Positions 36,004 to 49,219 of a stretch of 64,000 nucleotides of DNA are shown here, one piece after another. The stretch lies in NCBI GenBank assembly GCA_028554795.2, contig CM068824.1:163054130-163118129 (forward strand), given 5' to 3'. The number at the start of each line of letters is the position of its first letter. The stretch's first letter is position 1. A program made the position numbers and the translations under genes. Source of the DNA: Sinohyriopsis cumingii (lineage: Eukaryota > Mollusca > Bivalvia > Unionida > Unionidae). The notes beneath the pieces are model-generated. The model ran no database searches. It worked only from the letters and a program-made list of their open reading frames with translations, and was not told the DNA's origin.

Positions 36004-39000
36004 TCGTTTTCCCAGTGCCATATGAATAGAATTTTTAATTTATGGACTCCAAGGAAGATCCTGAGGTCATTGTAAGTTCACAATATGTAAGCATGATTCT
36101 TTTATTGCTCAAGCAGCATTTTTAAAAAATGAAACAAAGTGATTTTTTTTTGGTGCTAACATTGACTCTAAAGAACTTTCTTTGACCTAAATCAGGACTG
36201 AATTAACAAAGAACATTGACTAAGGTACAAATGAAAACAAGGGGCCACAGTTTTGAATGATCATAATTTTAAAAGCATACAAAATGCATAACTAGTCTAG
36301 AATAATGAAACAAGGAAATGTTTCAGTAGGTACATGTAATGTTTGTTTTTACATACATGAGATCAACTGACGTGTTTGAATGCACACTTAATGTTGTTGA
36401 GACCAATATATTTTTTAAGCATTATTACTGATTTTATTATCTTGTTTTGAGTGTTTTTAAACTACCACTCTATTTAAACATTCATTAAGTTTTCGATCTT
36501 TACCATTATGTGACAGTTTGGTACATAATTCAGTCAGAATTTATGGATTGCAATTATTCCCAGCAATTGCATTGATGATTCTGTCATTAAAACAATTAAT
36601 TTGCTCTACCTATCCTGTAAGTGGAATTTTGAATCTTTAATGTAAATAAAGTACACTGTTTGGTGCATTTCTTTCTGTTGATTTATTTGTATACTGTCAT
36701 ATTCTGCCAAAAAAAGTTAATTATGGTTCCATACCCATGCTCTGGCTATTTTAATTTAATTAACTTGTTTGAATATTGTAATTAAAGAGGACAGTATATG
36801 AGTAATAAACAGAATTTGTATACAATGTGTTATTTTCATATGCATGCAAAACCATATGAGCCTGTCCCTGCAAGAGGTCATCTACTCCTTTTTTTATTAT
36901 CAAATAGATTGTTTTAAGTTCAGGATTCATTGTGCATGTTAATAGAAGTTTTGAACACTTGTAACAGTAAAACAATAATTGTTTTTACCTATTAAGAGAT
37001 ATTTGGACACTTTGCTGTGCAGATCAGTGGAAAAAAAAGGACAAATATAAAATAAAGAAAGTGAAGTATAGGTTGAAGAAATACTTCATGAATTTACAGA
37101 TCTGAGTTGTAAACACTGGACTATCAGTATTTCAAAAAAAGTTTGTTATTTCTTATGATTTGTGTTATGATTTCTATGTTTCATTCAATGTACTGAAGAA
37201 AAACATCAAGTGATAGAATTATCTCATGCAGAACAGGTTTATGTGGATATTTACTTAGCACTGGTTGACGATAATATTTTCTTAATTGACAATGACAAAT
37301 ATCTACCATGTATCTGCAAATTTTAGGTGGGGATTATATGTGACTAACATGCATGTATACACAGGTGTAACTTGCATGTGTGGAAAACAGGACAATTCCA
37401 TTTTTAATTTACCTCATAGTGATGATTATAAACCTTTTCTTCCCTTTTTTTGACTTGCCAGGATAAAAGGAAAGTATTTTTAACAGTCACAATGTTGTCA
37501 GCATTCCAACATTTTCTGAAAGTAATAATTGGAGTACAGTAAACCGTTACTATAATGAACCTTGCTATTACAAATTCCTTGATAAAATGAAAACTCACAT
37601 TGGACCCCAGAGAGTGGTCATACATAATGAGAAAAATTTACTATAAGAACTGATTCATATGTTCCCAAGATCATTAGTTATAGCAAGGGTCTATTGTATT
37701 GAGAGTTGAAAGATAAACATATACATTATCCTGTAAGCTTAACAGTTGCTTGGTTTTGAAGCAAAAAATTTCTCACATCATCTCTTCTTTCATGTGCTGA
37801 ATGTAAAATGCAGTTTTTTTTCTTCAGTTTGTCTGGCTTATAATGGTCCACAGAGTTTTTCTTCAATTTACCTGGCTTATAATGGTCCACAGATAAATTG
37901 TTTTGGGACTGTCATCAGTCAGCTCTCAACCTAAGCTGAAGATAAAAATGTTGTATGAATGTCGTTATTTGGAACGCAGTCCTGCTATCCTGCTTATAAA
38001 CATAAGCATTTTGATAACATTCACAAGCTTGCATACCAGAAAACAGCTTAAAAAATATTAATGCATTCTGCAAACTCTTGTTTTTATATCTGGCCATACT
38101 TTAAGGATGGGATGTTTCAGCATTGCTACTATTAATACATCTGTTTTTGCATATGCCTGAATGCATACCTGTACATATTTAAGTTTATGTGTTACATTGC
38201 TCATTTTTGGACATACATTTTAAATGTTTAAAATTTATTTTTTACATTTGAAATTTTTGCTCAAGAGTAATGCACTTGATGGAAAGTGACAGAACTTGGT
38301 ACATTGAGTAATATCTTACATTTCCATTTTTTTACAACATTACTGACCATATTCCATATCATTATCAATGACAACCCACATTTGTAGTGAGAACTCTACT
38401 TCCATATTAAGGAATTATTTAAGGAAGATGAGATATATTGAGATCCGGGAATGTTATTATAAGCCAGGTTCCTTGGATTCTCACTTGCTAGTTTGGCTTC
38501 CAAACCTGTACCACTTCAGAAGTGAAAGACTAATTCTTATAATGTTCTGAAACTTATACCCACCATACCCCAAAATTTAGTTTCTTAAACCCCACCTCCA
38601 CTTCCCAAAAGTGTTGGTACTCCTATGTGGTCAGACTTTTACATCAAGTTCAATTTGCAAACTTTTTCATTAATATTTGATAGATTTACAACCATTTGTT
38701 ATAGAAACTCCACTTAACCCTAAATTTTGGTTCTATTAATATTCTATTAGTATGGGTATTAATCATACACATGTACATTGGCCTAGTGATAATAGATGTG
38801 TATGTTCTCCTAGATTGAAATAAATTGCTGACACCTTAGTAAAAACAGGACATTGAACTTGGAATTTTTATGCTAGATTTTTTTATGTCAACTCAAGCTT
38901 ACAATGAGAGAAAATCTCATACTTTAAGTTTTGACCAAATATTTTAAGAATTTTATATATTCCAACATTACATTTTTTTTAACTTAAGAATTTTAGCATT

Positions 39001-39587
39001 TTTACCTTTTTCTTTTTTTGTAGGACTTCATGTATCTGTTTATTTAGGAGGGTTTATCTTCTGAAAGTTATATAACTTTTACCTTTACATTTTGAAACTT
39101 AACTTTTAATTGGCACTATAAAGTCCAGATTGTGCTGACAAACTATTAAGCCATATACATACGTAAATACATACTTAAATATGTACCTACACTCTGTTAA
39201 GGTCAAAGATCAAAGTGCCATATAAGTATGACTACATTGTCTTTATATTTTAATATGATACTGCATCAGATCTGTTTCACTTTTTACGCTCTAGATTAGA
39301 AGGAGACCTTAATCCTATGCAAAAATCTTTTCTATCATGTGAAAATTAAGCGTGGATGGATGCAAAAGAAACTTTTTCTAAAATTGTTTGAAATACACCA
39401 CATTACTTATGCAAACTTATGTTTGATTTACTGCTGGTAATTAAGGATAGTACAAATTTTGTACAAATTGTATGCCCAAAGTAATTTTTATCCAGACTTC
39501 TGGCTAATTGAATATATCATAACTGTTACAGGGTCTGAGCTATTGAATAAAAATCAGATTTTTGTGTCCCATGACTGTACCGATCTA
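36004..39587. other. Intronic stretch, unique AT-rich
   Basis: It contains the MITE relic at 37535 and a short tandem pair at 37825-37890 (TCTGGCTTATAATGGTCCAC twice, 46 bp apart). Otherwise I see nothing. Confidence 0.5.
37535..37698. repeat. Tc1/mariner-pogo-like MITE relic with TA ends
   Basis: The left end TACAGTAAACCGTTACTATA and the reverse complement of the right end, TACAATAGACCCTTGCTATA, match well, and both begin with TA. Similar but more decayed sequence occurs at about 20700-20882 (ending GAGGCCCTACTGT) and about 62730-62815. Confidence 0.55.
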
Positions 39588-39690
39588 CAAATCATATGAA
39601 ACTGCAAAGAGGGTAGACCCTGATCTGCCAGCACATTATATGAAGGCAGATCTGGGTCTATGCTACCCTTTACAGTTAGGTACACCAGAT
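39588..39690 (+). repeat. Palindromic hairpin element, copy 5 (single hairpin)
   Basis: One inner hairpin: GGGTAGACCCTGATCTGCC pairs with GGCAGATCTGGGTCTATG and TACCC. It sits about 100 bp upstream of the kinesin exon at 39791. Confidence 0.75.
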
Positions 39691-39790
39691 CATATATGAT
39701 TTAATGCAGTTATTCATCTATGTCAGTTTTATCAGTTAAATAGAATCATACATTATCAGTGACATTAAATTTTGTTTCTGTGTTCCTTAG

Positions 39791-39872
39791 AGCTGCAGAA
39801 AATGCTTGAGGAAAACCAGAGGAGGATGGCAGATATGCAGCTCACATGGGAGCAGAGACTTGAACAAGCCAG
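39791..39872 (+). CDS. Kinesin coiled-coil exon (LQKMLEENQRRMADMQ)
   Basis: The acceptor is TGTGTTCCTTAG and the donor GCCAG|GTAACT. The first two bases close a Glu codon, followed by LQKMLEENQRRMADMQ and LTWEQRLEQA plus a split Arg. The sequence resembles the short coiled coil ahead of the FHA domain in kinesin-3 proteins, where KIF1-type members carry a similar ...ETWEEKL... motif. The phase matches both neighbours (28380 or the candidate microexon, and 47953). Confidence 0.93.
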
Positions 39873-40199
39873 GTAACTTAAACATTGAGGAATAATGTTT
39901 TTCATGTTTAATGGAAGGAGCACATAGTATTACTCATGCCCATCTTACTGTCTGTGTGTACATGCAATAAAATTTCTGTTGTTTAAACACATTTAACTTA
40001 ATCACTAAAACTTCTTTTGAGGACTCAGCAGAATATTTATAATTATAATAAACCATGCCATCTTGACCTAGAGGTCTTTCAAACAGGTTTGTTAGGTCCC
40101 TTGAGTGTTCAGATATACACATTATACTGTATTTCCTTTGTTTCCACACAGTAATTTTTTTAGGAATAATTTAAATTTCACCTTTTTATGCCTCCACCA

Positions 40200-40740
40200 T
40201 ATTTATGGAAATTCCATAATAGTGCTACTCTTATCCTGCAAAATTTTGTTTCTGCTTCATAACTTTTAAAGGACTTAATGGATTCCATCCAAATTTAGTT
40301 TGAATAGCTTTTGAAGGATTTCCTGGATTGAAATTAAATTTGGTATGGAACTTTTTATTAGAAAGACCAAGATCAATTTCCATCAAACATTTATGGAGTT
40401 ATGACCCCAACTCAATAATATTTGAAGGAGTTCATAAATTTCAAGATAATAAAATAGCCTTTGCATTAAGAAGATGTAGGTTGAGTTTGATTTTTACTTT
40501 TTACAGCAAACTTTTATGGGGTTATTGTCCTTATTTCACATTGAATCTTACCTTTCATTTCTGCTGACTAATGTTTGAAGGACTTCATGGATAGAAATCA
40601 AATTTGGTTTGAGGCTTTCTATTAAGAAGTTTTAGGTAAAGCTTCATTTCTATCTTCTTAATGCAAAATTTAACTGAGTTATGGCCCCTGGCTTACTTGT
40701 ATATTTGCCCTTTAGTTGCAATCATATTGATGTGGGCATC
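40200..40740 (+). repeat. Degenerate tandem repeat (AAATTTGGTATGGAA type)
   Basis: Phrases recur every 90-140 bp: TTTTGAAGGATTTCCTGGAT, GAAATTAAATTTGGTATGGA, TTATTAGAAAGACCAAGATC and GGAGTTATGACCCC. Similar diverged phrases appear at about 57650-57840. Confidence 0.65.
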
Positions 40741-40851
40741 TGTGTCATGTGGACACATTTCTAGTTCTATCATAATTTCCCAAGTGATGGTATAGTTTTT
40801 ACATTGAGGTCTGCATTCTGAAGCAAGGTTGTTTCAGTTATACCATACTAG

Positions 40852-43178
40852 CGGTATCTGGCACAGTCCAGATGAACAACATCACAACCAGATCGACTAC
40901 ATCTTCGTGAAAAAAATGATTCTGCACAGGACTGAATATTGAAAGAACATGAAGTTTTCCAGGAGCAGATATTGGAAGTGACCATGATTTATTAATGACA
41001 ATGTTTCACCTCCACCTGAAAATGATCAAAAAGTCTAACCAACCAAGAATCAGACTTGCCCTTGAAAAATTGAAAGATCCAAAAGTCACAGAAGCCTTCC
41101 AAGCAATGATAGGTGGTAAATTTGCAATTTGAGAACCCTGGACAACCAAGACACCAACCTCGAGTCCTTAACAACCACGTTCAACACAGCTGTGACTAGC
41201 ACAGCTAGCGAGATCATTGGCAAATATCATCAAACAAAGAAACCTTGGGTCACAACAGATGTCCTTGAACTATGCAACAAAAGAAGAGAACTGAAAAACT
41301 GAAAAAGAGATCATGAAGGAGCTGTAAAATACAGAGAAATAAACAACATGATCAGGAAAAGCATGAAAAAGGCTAAGGAATCCTGGATAAAAAGACAGTG
41401 CTGCAAAATCAAAGACAGTCTGAGTAGAAATGATAGCAAAATGGCATATCAACTGGTAAAAGATCTCACAACTCATAAATAAGGGAAAACTACCACCATC
41501 CAAGACAAATCAAGAAAATGTCTCACAGAAGATCAAGAGACCCTCAAATGATGGACTGAATACTGCTCAGAATTGTACAATCACAAGACCTAAGGAGATT
41601 GAGCAATACTAAATTCCCCTCAGGCAGAAGAAATTGATGATAACCCCATGAAGGAGCATAAATTGCAGCTAGGTCTCTAAAGAAAGGAAAGTCAGCTGGT
41701 GTTGATAGCATACCAGCAGAGCTCATTCAAGCAGGAGGAGAAGAGATAGTCACAGTCCTGACAACAATCTGCAACAAGATATGGCAGACAGGAGAATGGT
41801 CCACCACATGGACTCAGTCCATGGTCATCATGCTTCCCATGAAAGAAAACCTACAGCTATGCCAAAACTACAGAACCATCAGTCTGATTAGTCACCTGAG
41901 CAAAGTCATGCTGAAGATAATTCTCAATGGACTAAAGCCTCAAGCAGAGAATATTATTGCTGAAGAGCAGGCAGGCTTCCAAGCAGGAAGGAGCACCACA
42001 GATCAAATCTTAAATCTCAGACTCCTTTGCATGAAATACCTTCAGCATCAGCAGAATCTATACCATGTCTTTATAGATTTCAAAAAGACCTTTGATATGG
42101 TATGGCATGTGGCTTTATGGGCAACTATGAGGAAGTACAACATCAGTTCAAACCTGGTGCAGGTTGTTAAGCACCTCTATGACAAAGCCACCAGTACTGT
42201 CCTCATCAATGGCTGCAGAGGAGGTTGGTTTTGAACAACAGTCGGAGTCAGACACGAATGTATACTGTCACCTACACTCATCAACATTTTCCTGGAAAGG
42301 ATCATGGAGGATGCATTGCATGACCACAAGGGCACTGTCAGCAATTGGGGAAGAACAATTGCCAATCTTCACAGATGATATTGATGGTTTAGCAGGAGAT
42401 GAAAAAGAACTAGTTAACTTGGTTGAGCGCATTGACACAACCTCCACAGCATACAGTATGGAGATTAGTGCTGAAAAAAAAAAAACTGATGACAAACAAC
42501 ACCAACGGCATCTGTGCAGGAATAAAGGTCAGCGGACAGAAGCTGGAAAGAGTCACAAGCTTCAAGTACATGGGATCAATTATCACAGATGAGGGCTCCA
42601 AACCAGAACTACTTTGCAGGATTACCCAGAACAGCAGCAATAACAAGGTTGAGACCAATATGGAAAGATACCAACATTACTTTTGGTTCCAAAATAAGGC
42701 TGATGCACTCAACTGTCATATCCATCTTTCTGTATGCTTGTAAAATATGGATGCTTACATCAGATCTACAAAGAAGGAATCAAACCATCGAAATGAGATG
42801 CTACCGCAAGATCATGGGCACCTCAAACATTGACCATGTAACCAACGAAGAAGTCCACAACAGGATCCAATGAGCCATCAGATCCTATGAAGACCTGTTG
42901 ACCACTGTAAGAAAGCATAAACTGAAATGGTACAGTCGTGTCTGAAGATCATCTGGACTGGCAAAAACAATCTTGCAAGGCATAGTGCGAGGGTGCAGAA
43001 GAAGAGGGATACAGAAAAAGCGGTGGGAAGACAACATTAAAGAGTGAACAGGCATGGATTTGGAGATTCCCAAAGGGTAGTAGAGAACAGGGAAAGATGG
43101 ATAGAATTGGTTGTAAAGTCAACTGTCAAGTACCTCTTGGGTCAAGGGTTTGATGATGATGATGATGATGATGATGAG
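40852..43178 (+). pseudogene. 5'-truncated, decayed non-LTR retrotransposon (RTE-like LINE)
   Basis: It starts inside the endonuclease (TWHSPDEQHHNQIDYIFVKK, about 40855-40915, then GADIGSDHD). The reverse transcriptase follows: NYRTISLISHLSKVMLK (about 41866), EEQAGFQAGRSTTDQIL, FIDFKKTFDMVWH (about 42070), then FTDDIDGLAGD (about 42368), where FADD is usual. The C-terminal part reads KLERVTSFKYMGSIITDEGS and ends near DSQRVVENRERWIELVVKS (about 43060-43120). The tail is a (GAT)n run at 43150-43178. Several frameshifts and stops make it non-functional. The clade call (RTE-like versus a related LINE) is tentative. Confidence 0.85.
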
Positions 43179-43720
43179 CAGGACTATCTATGTCTGACTT
43201 ATTTCTAAGTTTTTGGGCATACTTTCATCTTGTAGATTTTTTGACTTTATTTTTTTTAACTTTATTTATTTTACATCAATTGTACAAGTTTTGCAAACCA
43301 GAGGACCCAGTGCAAACCACTGACCAACCTGTACATGTACTCTTGCATGTGCCAATCATCTGAGACCACAGATGTGCAAGTTGTAATTGAACTGCTACTC
43401 TATTCAGGCCAGCTGAGGGTGTGGAAGGTTGCAGGATTAGTAAATTAGTTTGGAAAATTATTTTTCTTAATTTCTTTATAGTTGAAACATACTTTTATGT
43501 GATAATGGAGATAGGGATTGGGCAAAGGTTCCTTCAAGACAGTTAGACTGCCATATCTGTAGCAGTTCTGTGTAACTAATGTCAGTAATAAAAAATTTTA
43601 AGTTTCATATTATTTCAGTATCCTACCAAGGTTCTCATTATTTTTTCAAAATGCAAGAAATATTAAACATTGATGGAATTGGTGGTTCACTTTTGTCATT
43701 ACATAATCAATTAATCCAGT

Positions 43721-44018
43721 GACCATTCTGGTGGCCTAAGTGGTTAGAACATCCTCCTCAGATGTGGAAGGTCATGGGTTTGAACCCTGGCCAAGTCAAA
43801 CCAGAGACTTTAAAAAATGGTACTGGCAGCTTCCTCACTTTACTCTCAGCATTAAGAAATTAGTGTTAGGACTGGTCAATCTGGTGTCAGGATAATGTGA
43901 CTGGGTGGGACATCATGTTACATGTCTGCAGCATAATGCCCCAATACTAGATATTGCTGTAAACTGCCACACTGCAGACATCATAGCAATATGACTGGAA
44001 AATTGTTAAAGCTGTATT
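43721..44018 (+). mobile_element. tRNA-derived SINE, family 2, plus orientation
   Basis: Head: CTGGTGGCCTAAGTGGTTAG and GGGTTTGAACCCTGG. Middle: GTGTCAGGATAATGTGAC and CAGCATAATGCCCC. 3' end: CAGACATCATAGCAATATGA and GTTAAAGCTGTATT. A family-1 SINE follows 12 bp later. It differs in body and tail from family 1. Confidence 0.8.
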
Positions 44019-44030
44019 AAAACACACACA

Positions 44031-44278
44031 TGGGGACCCGAGTGGCCAAGTGGTCTAAAGCGCTCACTGTTCCGGCTCACTGCCATCTCACTGCTGTCTG
44101 TGTGGGTTCGAGTCTCAAGCTTGGCTAGTGTTGGTATGTGAGAAAGCTTGCTAGCAGCTTCTCGTGGGTCGGTGGTTCTTCCCGGGGTTTTCCAGGGTTC
44201 TTCCTCCACCAGTTATACTGGCTGCCATGTATAGCCTATCTTGTGCTGAAAAATGGCATTAAACCCTACAACAACAAC
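44031..44278 (+). mobile_element. Family-1 SINE, nearly complete
   Basis: Head: GAGTGGCCAAGTGGTCTAAA and GTGTGGGTTCGAGTCTC. Body: GTATGTGAGAAAGCTTGCTA and CTTCCTCCACCAGTTATACT. 3' end: GCATTAAACCCTACAACAAC. It is flanked by AAAACACACACA on both sides (44019-44030 and 44279-44290). The right-hand copy has grown into a (CA)n microsatellite to 44310. It directly follows a family-2 SINE. Confidence 0.85.
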
Positions 44279-44312
<34 letters not shown>

Positions 44313-44647
44313 GCCACTGGTAGCCAAATATATTTCACATAGCAAATATGGTAGCATGATAACATCCCACAGAGAAGGTGAATACGTACAGACATTGATA
44401 GTGATTTAAGTGATCTGACTTGAAATGAGAAATCAATAAAAATGCAAGTATTTCACTTGTTTAATACCAGTATGTGGATCAGTTTTGGAATTTACTTTTT
44501 CACGAATTTGAGAGGTTAAAATGTCATTTCATTGACAGGTATCCAACATTTTGGCAAGTGAGACCCAGGGGTGGAAAAATCCATTGACCAGCATCATAGG
44601 GCAATCATATTTAGTTTTTTAGCTGTAATAGAAAGAAAAAAAACAAT

Positions 44648-44738
44648 AGTAACCCTGATCTGCTGGTACATTATGTGATGTTAGATCAGGGTCTATGTTG
44701 TTAGCAATTGGACTCAACCTATAAGTGATTATATACAG
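44648..44738 (+). repeat. Palindromic hairpin element, copy 6 (partial)
   Basis: ACCCTGATCTGCTGGTACAT then GTGATGTTAGATCAGGGTCT forms one hairpin, followed by TTGGACTCAACCTATAAGTG. The left outer arm is missing. Confidence 0.75.
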
Positions 44739-45938
44739 CGCTATGATGCAAATCAGTTGCCTTTAGGTTTGTTGATTATTATTTATACCAGGTGTCAAAT
44801 ATTACAGACAAGCGGATGCTTACTTGGTGGATTTTATTATGCATAATAATCCAATTTATCAACTACGCATAATAATCCAATTTATCAACTTTGCATAATA
44901 ATCCAGTTTTTCAGCTATGCATAGTAAGATAATTTAATTCCTGCTTTCATCAGTGGTTCATGACAAGCTAATGCCAGATATTAAGCTCACTGCATACAGT
45001 CTGGCACTGGTTAGGGTATTGTAAAACAACAATTGCCCAAGGAAGAAACATTAAGAGTACATTTTTTCTAATGTAATGATGGTAAGTCTTGGCACAGGAA
45101 AAAATTATTATTTATCATGTCACAAGACTTATATGCACAAAAAGTATAACCTTTTGGGTGTCCCAACACATATAGACACTAAAATGTCAAGATAAACTCG
45201 GCAAGAGCAACAGGTACTAAATAGCAGTGACTAGATCTTTTTCACTTTCCATGCCAGTAAAATTTTCTAAACTGCTATGATTGTTTTTATGGGTTTTTTG
45301 TGTGCATATTTTGTGATTTCCCCAACATAAAATAAAATAAAGATAAATAAAGACTTTTGTAATTCACAGGGCATTCAAAGTTTACTGGGAGATGTTAGTT
45401 ACATTGTACAATGCTTACACAGTGCATATTTTTATTAGCATCACATGTATCCTTATTTATTCCTAAAAATATTGGTTTTATTTGTCATTTTTAACAAATC
45501 TCATACTTCCAGATCACATTTTAGCAGTATGTCCATTTATTTACTTTGTTTCATGCACTCAAGAGTTATTTTTTTCAGTGACATAAATGATCCTACAGAG
45601 TGATGTAATCAATTTTTAAAAAATCACATGTTTAATAAATATTTATGGATGCTTTCTTTTTTTTGCAACCATTTGTAGACCATCACATGGATCATTCATT
45701 GGTATTTGGTAAACTGTTTAAAGATTTTCACCAAAAAGCCAGGAGTACATTTTCAGATATTCTTTGATGTTTGGCCCTATTGCCTGGAGTCAATCACAAA
45801 ACAGCAAACATAGCATATCACATGCAGATTAATATGCCATCTATGCTCTTTTCACTTTTGCATCAGAGCTGGTGCAAGTTCCTGGTCGATAATGACATTC
45901 ACCAGTGACATATATAACACACGTGTCTCAGCATTTAC

Positions 45939-46745
45939 TAACAACATTCTTCTGATTAGGAAGAGGATACACCACAATAACATTTCTCACATGTAATTTT
46001 ATTTACTAACAATGTTTTTCTTAAAATGAGGAGAACCACAAGAACATTTCTCACATGTAATTTTATTTACTAACAATGTTTTTCTTAAAATGAGGAGAAC
46101 CACAAGAACATTTCTCACATGTAATTTTATTTGCTAACAATATTTTTCTTAAAATGAGGAGAACCACAAGAACATTTCTCACATGTAATTTTATTTACTA
46201 ACAATGTTTTTCTTAAAATGAGGAGAACCACAAGAACATTTCTCACATGTAATTTTATTTACTAACAATGTTTTTCTTACAATGAGGAGAACCACAAGAA
46301 CATTTCTCACATGTAATTTTATTTACTAACAATGTTTTTCTTAAGATGAGGAGAACCACAATAACATTTCTCACATGTAATTTTATTTGTATTTACTAAA
46401 AATGTTCTTGTTAGGATGAAGAGAACCACAAGAACATTTCTCACATGTAATTTTATTTGCTAACAATGTTTTTCTTAAGATGAAGAGAACCACAATAACA
46501 TTTCTCACATGTAATTTTATTTGTATTTACTAAAAATGTTCTTGTTAGGATGAAGAGAACCACAAGAACATTTCTCACATGTAATTTTATTTGCTAACAA
46601 TGTTTTTCTTAAGATGAAGAGAACCACAATAACATTTCTCACATGTAATTTTATTTGCTAACAATGTTTTTCTTAAGATGAGGAGAACCACAATAACATT
46701 TCTCACATGTAATTTTAATTGCTAACAATGTTCATGTGAGAATGA
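45939..46745 (+). repeat. Minisatellite, 64-bp unit, about 12 copies, with higher-order units
   Basis: The unit is ACAATGTTTTTCTTAAAATG then AGGAGAACCACAAGAACATT and TCTCACATGTAATTTTATTT plus ACTA. At about 46380 and 46500 a longer variant (TTTGTATTTACTAAAAATGT with CTTGTTAGGATGAAG) alternates with the normal unit, giving a repeated dimer. Confidence 0.95.
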
Positions 46746-47952
46746 GGAGACTCTCAATACCACCATGCTTAGATTGTAGTTGTTGTAAAATTTCTCCACA
46801 TCATGCAGATGACTTCAATTTGTGTCTTTTATTCTTTCATAATTCTTTTCAAGCAATCTATTATGATAAATAATATTTTATGCTTATTCTGGCTTATTTA
46901 AAAAATCTCAAGGATAAAGATAATGTGAGCGGAGATAATTTAACCTATAACTTGTATGATAACATTCAAATACAGTATAAAGATGGGAAAAGACGAATCA
47001 ACAAAGTTTGAAATCACATGATTTATACAAAATAAAAATGAAAACTTCTGTAAATTAAAATTACAAAGTACCTCCAAAAATCATTTTGGCTTGTGTTTCT
47101 TATTTATGTCAGAGAAAGGTTAAATACACTTGAAAATAATAGCGATCCTGAATTTACAAAAAATACTTAGTCTCTGCAATCTGTAGAGAAAGATTTGACT
47201 GAAACACTTGAAGAATAAGTGACAGTTATACTGAATAGACAGTGACAATGATGTACAGTATATTGTTAAACTTAGAATTTTTTTAATATTAATATCAGAT
47301 TTCTTTTTGTGGTCAAATGCATATAGAGAAATTGTTGAATTCTGAATTGTAAAATTCTCAAGTATTTTTTAAAATAATTTTATTGATGAATAAATAATTT
47401 CACTTAAATATTTGCAACAAGATTTTATTTACTGTTGAGTACTCATTATTAATTGGAATTGTACACAATTTTTTATATGGCCAGGCAACATAATAATTTT
47501 ATTGGGCAACCAGATTTTACAGTCTGGTTGTCTGATGAGCAGCCATTCTTTTCAGAAATTTTCCACCCTTCTAACCCAGTTGCTTTTTATTGGTGATAAA
47601 CTTTTGATGGATTTGAATTTCCTTTTGTGACATATTGATAGATAATGTTGTTTACTTTATTGGGACTTTTGTATACAAGCTCTATCAATTTATGCTGGGA
47701 CTGGTTTAGAATGTGTAGGTGTCTTATTATTTGTGCCATACTTGTATTTATGTGAGTACAGCAAGCACACAGAAAAAATAAAGTATTTTTATTTCAAATG
47801 ATGGATATTAATTATAGTACAACCTTAACACAGTTGGCAAAGGACACACATTCCATCTTTTATAAACAAGTGTTCACAAATTCAAAACCAGTATGTAACA
47901 GTAATAAAAAGTGTCCTTTATAACAGGTCTTACTGGGGTATTCCTTTTTTAG

Positions 47953-48086
47953 ATTGGAGTGGGAGAGGTCACAGATGCCAACAGCTGGTGCAGGTCTGTT
48001 CCAGGACTGGCAGAAATTTCCATACATGACTAATGTAAATGAGGACTCACAACTCTCTGGTGTAATAAAGCACTGCTTTAAAGAAG
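47953..48086 (+). CDS. Kinesin pre-FHA linker exon (NEDSQLSGVIKHC)
   Basis: The acceptor TTCCTTTTTTAG precedes A, which closes the Arg codon. Then follow LEWERSQMPTAGAGLFQDW and QKFPYMTNVNEDSQLSGVIK, ending HCFKE plus one base of a Gly codon. The donor is GAAG|GTGAGG. The block PYMTNVNEDSQLSG corresponds to the PHLVNLNEDP-type segment that opens the FHA region in kinesin-3 motors. The product is clearly related but divergent. Confidence 0.93.
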
Positions 48087-48149
48087 GTGAGGACTTGCAT
48101 GTGGCATAGACACAACCACAGAGAAATTAAAAATGTAGTATCATATTCT

Positions 48150-48435
48150 GCTGAGTATAATGCATGACAGAATATAAAGAGTACTTAGTTTTTGAGTATA
48201 ATGCATGACAGAATATAAAGAGTACTTAGTTTTTTAGTATAATGCATGACAGAATATAAAGAGTACTTAGTTTTTGAGTATAATGCATGACAGAATATAA
48301 AGAGTACTTAGATTTTTGAATATAATGCATGATAGAATATAAAGAGTACTTAGTTTTTTAATATAATGCATGACAGAATATAAAGAGTACTTAGTTTTTG
48401 AATATAATGCATGACAATATAGAGTACTCAGTTTT
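48150..48435 (+). repeat. Minisatellite, about 41-bp unit, 7 copies
   Basis: The unit is AGTATAATGCATGACAGAAT then ATAAAGAGTACTTAGTTTTT G. It starts only about 65 bp after the donor of the exon ending at 48086. Confidence 0.95.
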
Positions 48436-48523
48436 TAAGGTCTGATTGGAGTGACAGTAAAAGCAACTGGGGCACATAATGGGCATGTAATATCCAATAT
48501 TTAAAAACATTGCAATGATTCTT

Positions 48524-48524
<1 letters not shown>

Positions 48525-48571
<47 letters not shown>
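48525..48571 (+). repeat. (TG)n microsatellite
   Basis: About 23 uninterrupted TG dinucleotides. Confidence 0.95.
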
Positions 48572-48572
<1 letters not shown>

Positions 48573-49219
48573 CTCACTGCATCAGGCTTGTTTGATATTT
48601 TTAGGGTTCTGAGTAGTTCATTTAATAAGGGTTCCATGAAGATAATACAATTACCAAATTAAAACTATTTTTTATTTCATCTAGAGAAAATCCAACTGGC
48701 AATGATTCCAATAGATTTACCATTAGGCACCATCATTTCTGCATAAGACTGATCTGGAATCTGATGCTTATGTTTCTTGTGGCGTATAACATGTACCAAT
48801 TATAAAGTGTGCAAACAATTAGTTTTAAAAAATGTGCATTAGGTATAGAGAAAATGGTACAAATTTACCTGAAGGTCCAGTAGCTATGCTTCTTGATTAC
48901 AGTGATTAAATCCAGTTCACACAAGTAAACATATATTTATTATCTCCTCTTTTTCCAATAAAAGCAGGAATAGTCATGAGTGCTGGATTATAAAAGATTC
49001 TTTTTGTGTTTAAAATGGAGACTTCTGGGCAGCTTGTAGGCCTAAGGACATGAAAGAAACAATTTTTTTTAAAAACTGTCTAAACTAAGTTTAGAAAAAT
49101 GAGGTCTTATAGATTTATTGGTAAAATTATTATCATGTATTGAAGTTAAGCCTGATATTATATAATAACTTTGATTCCAGAAGTCCATCATTTAACTTAA
49201 AGTATATAATTCATTGCAG

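Noticed and set aside
42164..42658. Open frames on both strands besides the LINE reading frame
   Set aside because: The + frame is a frameshifted piece of the LINE reverse transcriptase. The - frames are antisense shadows.
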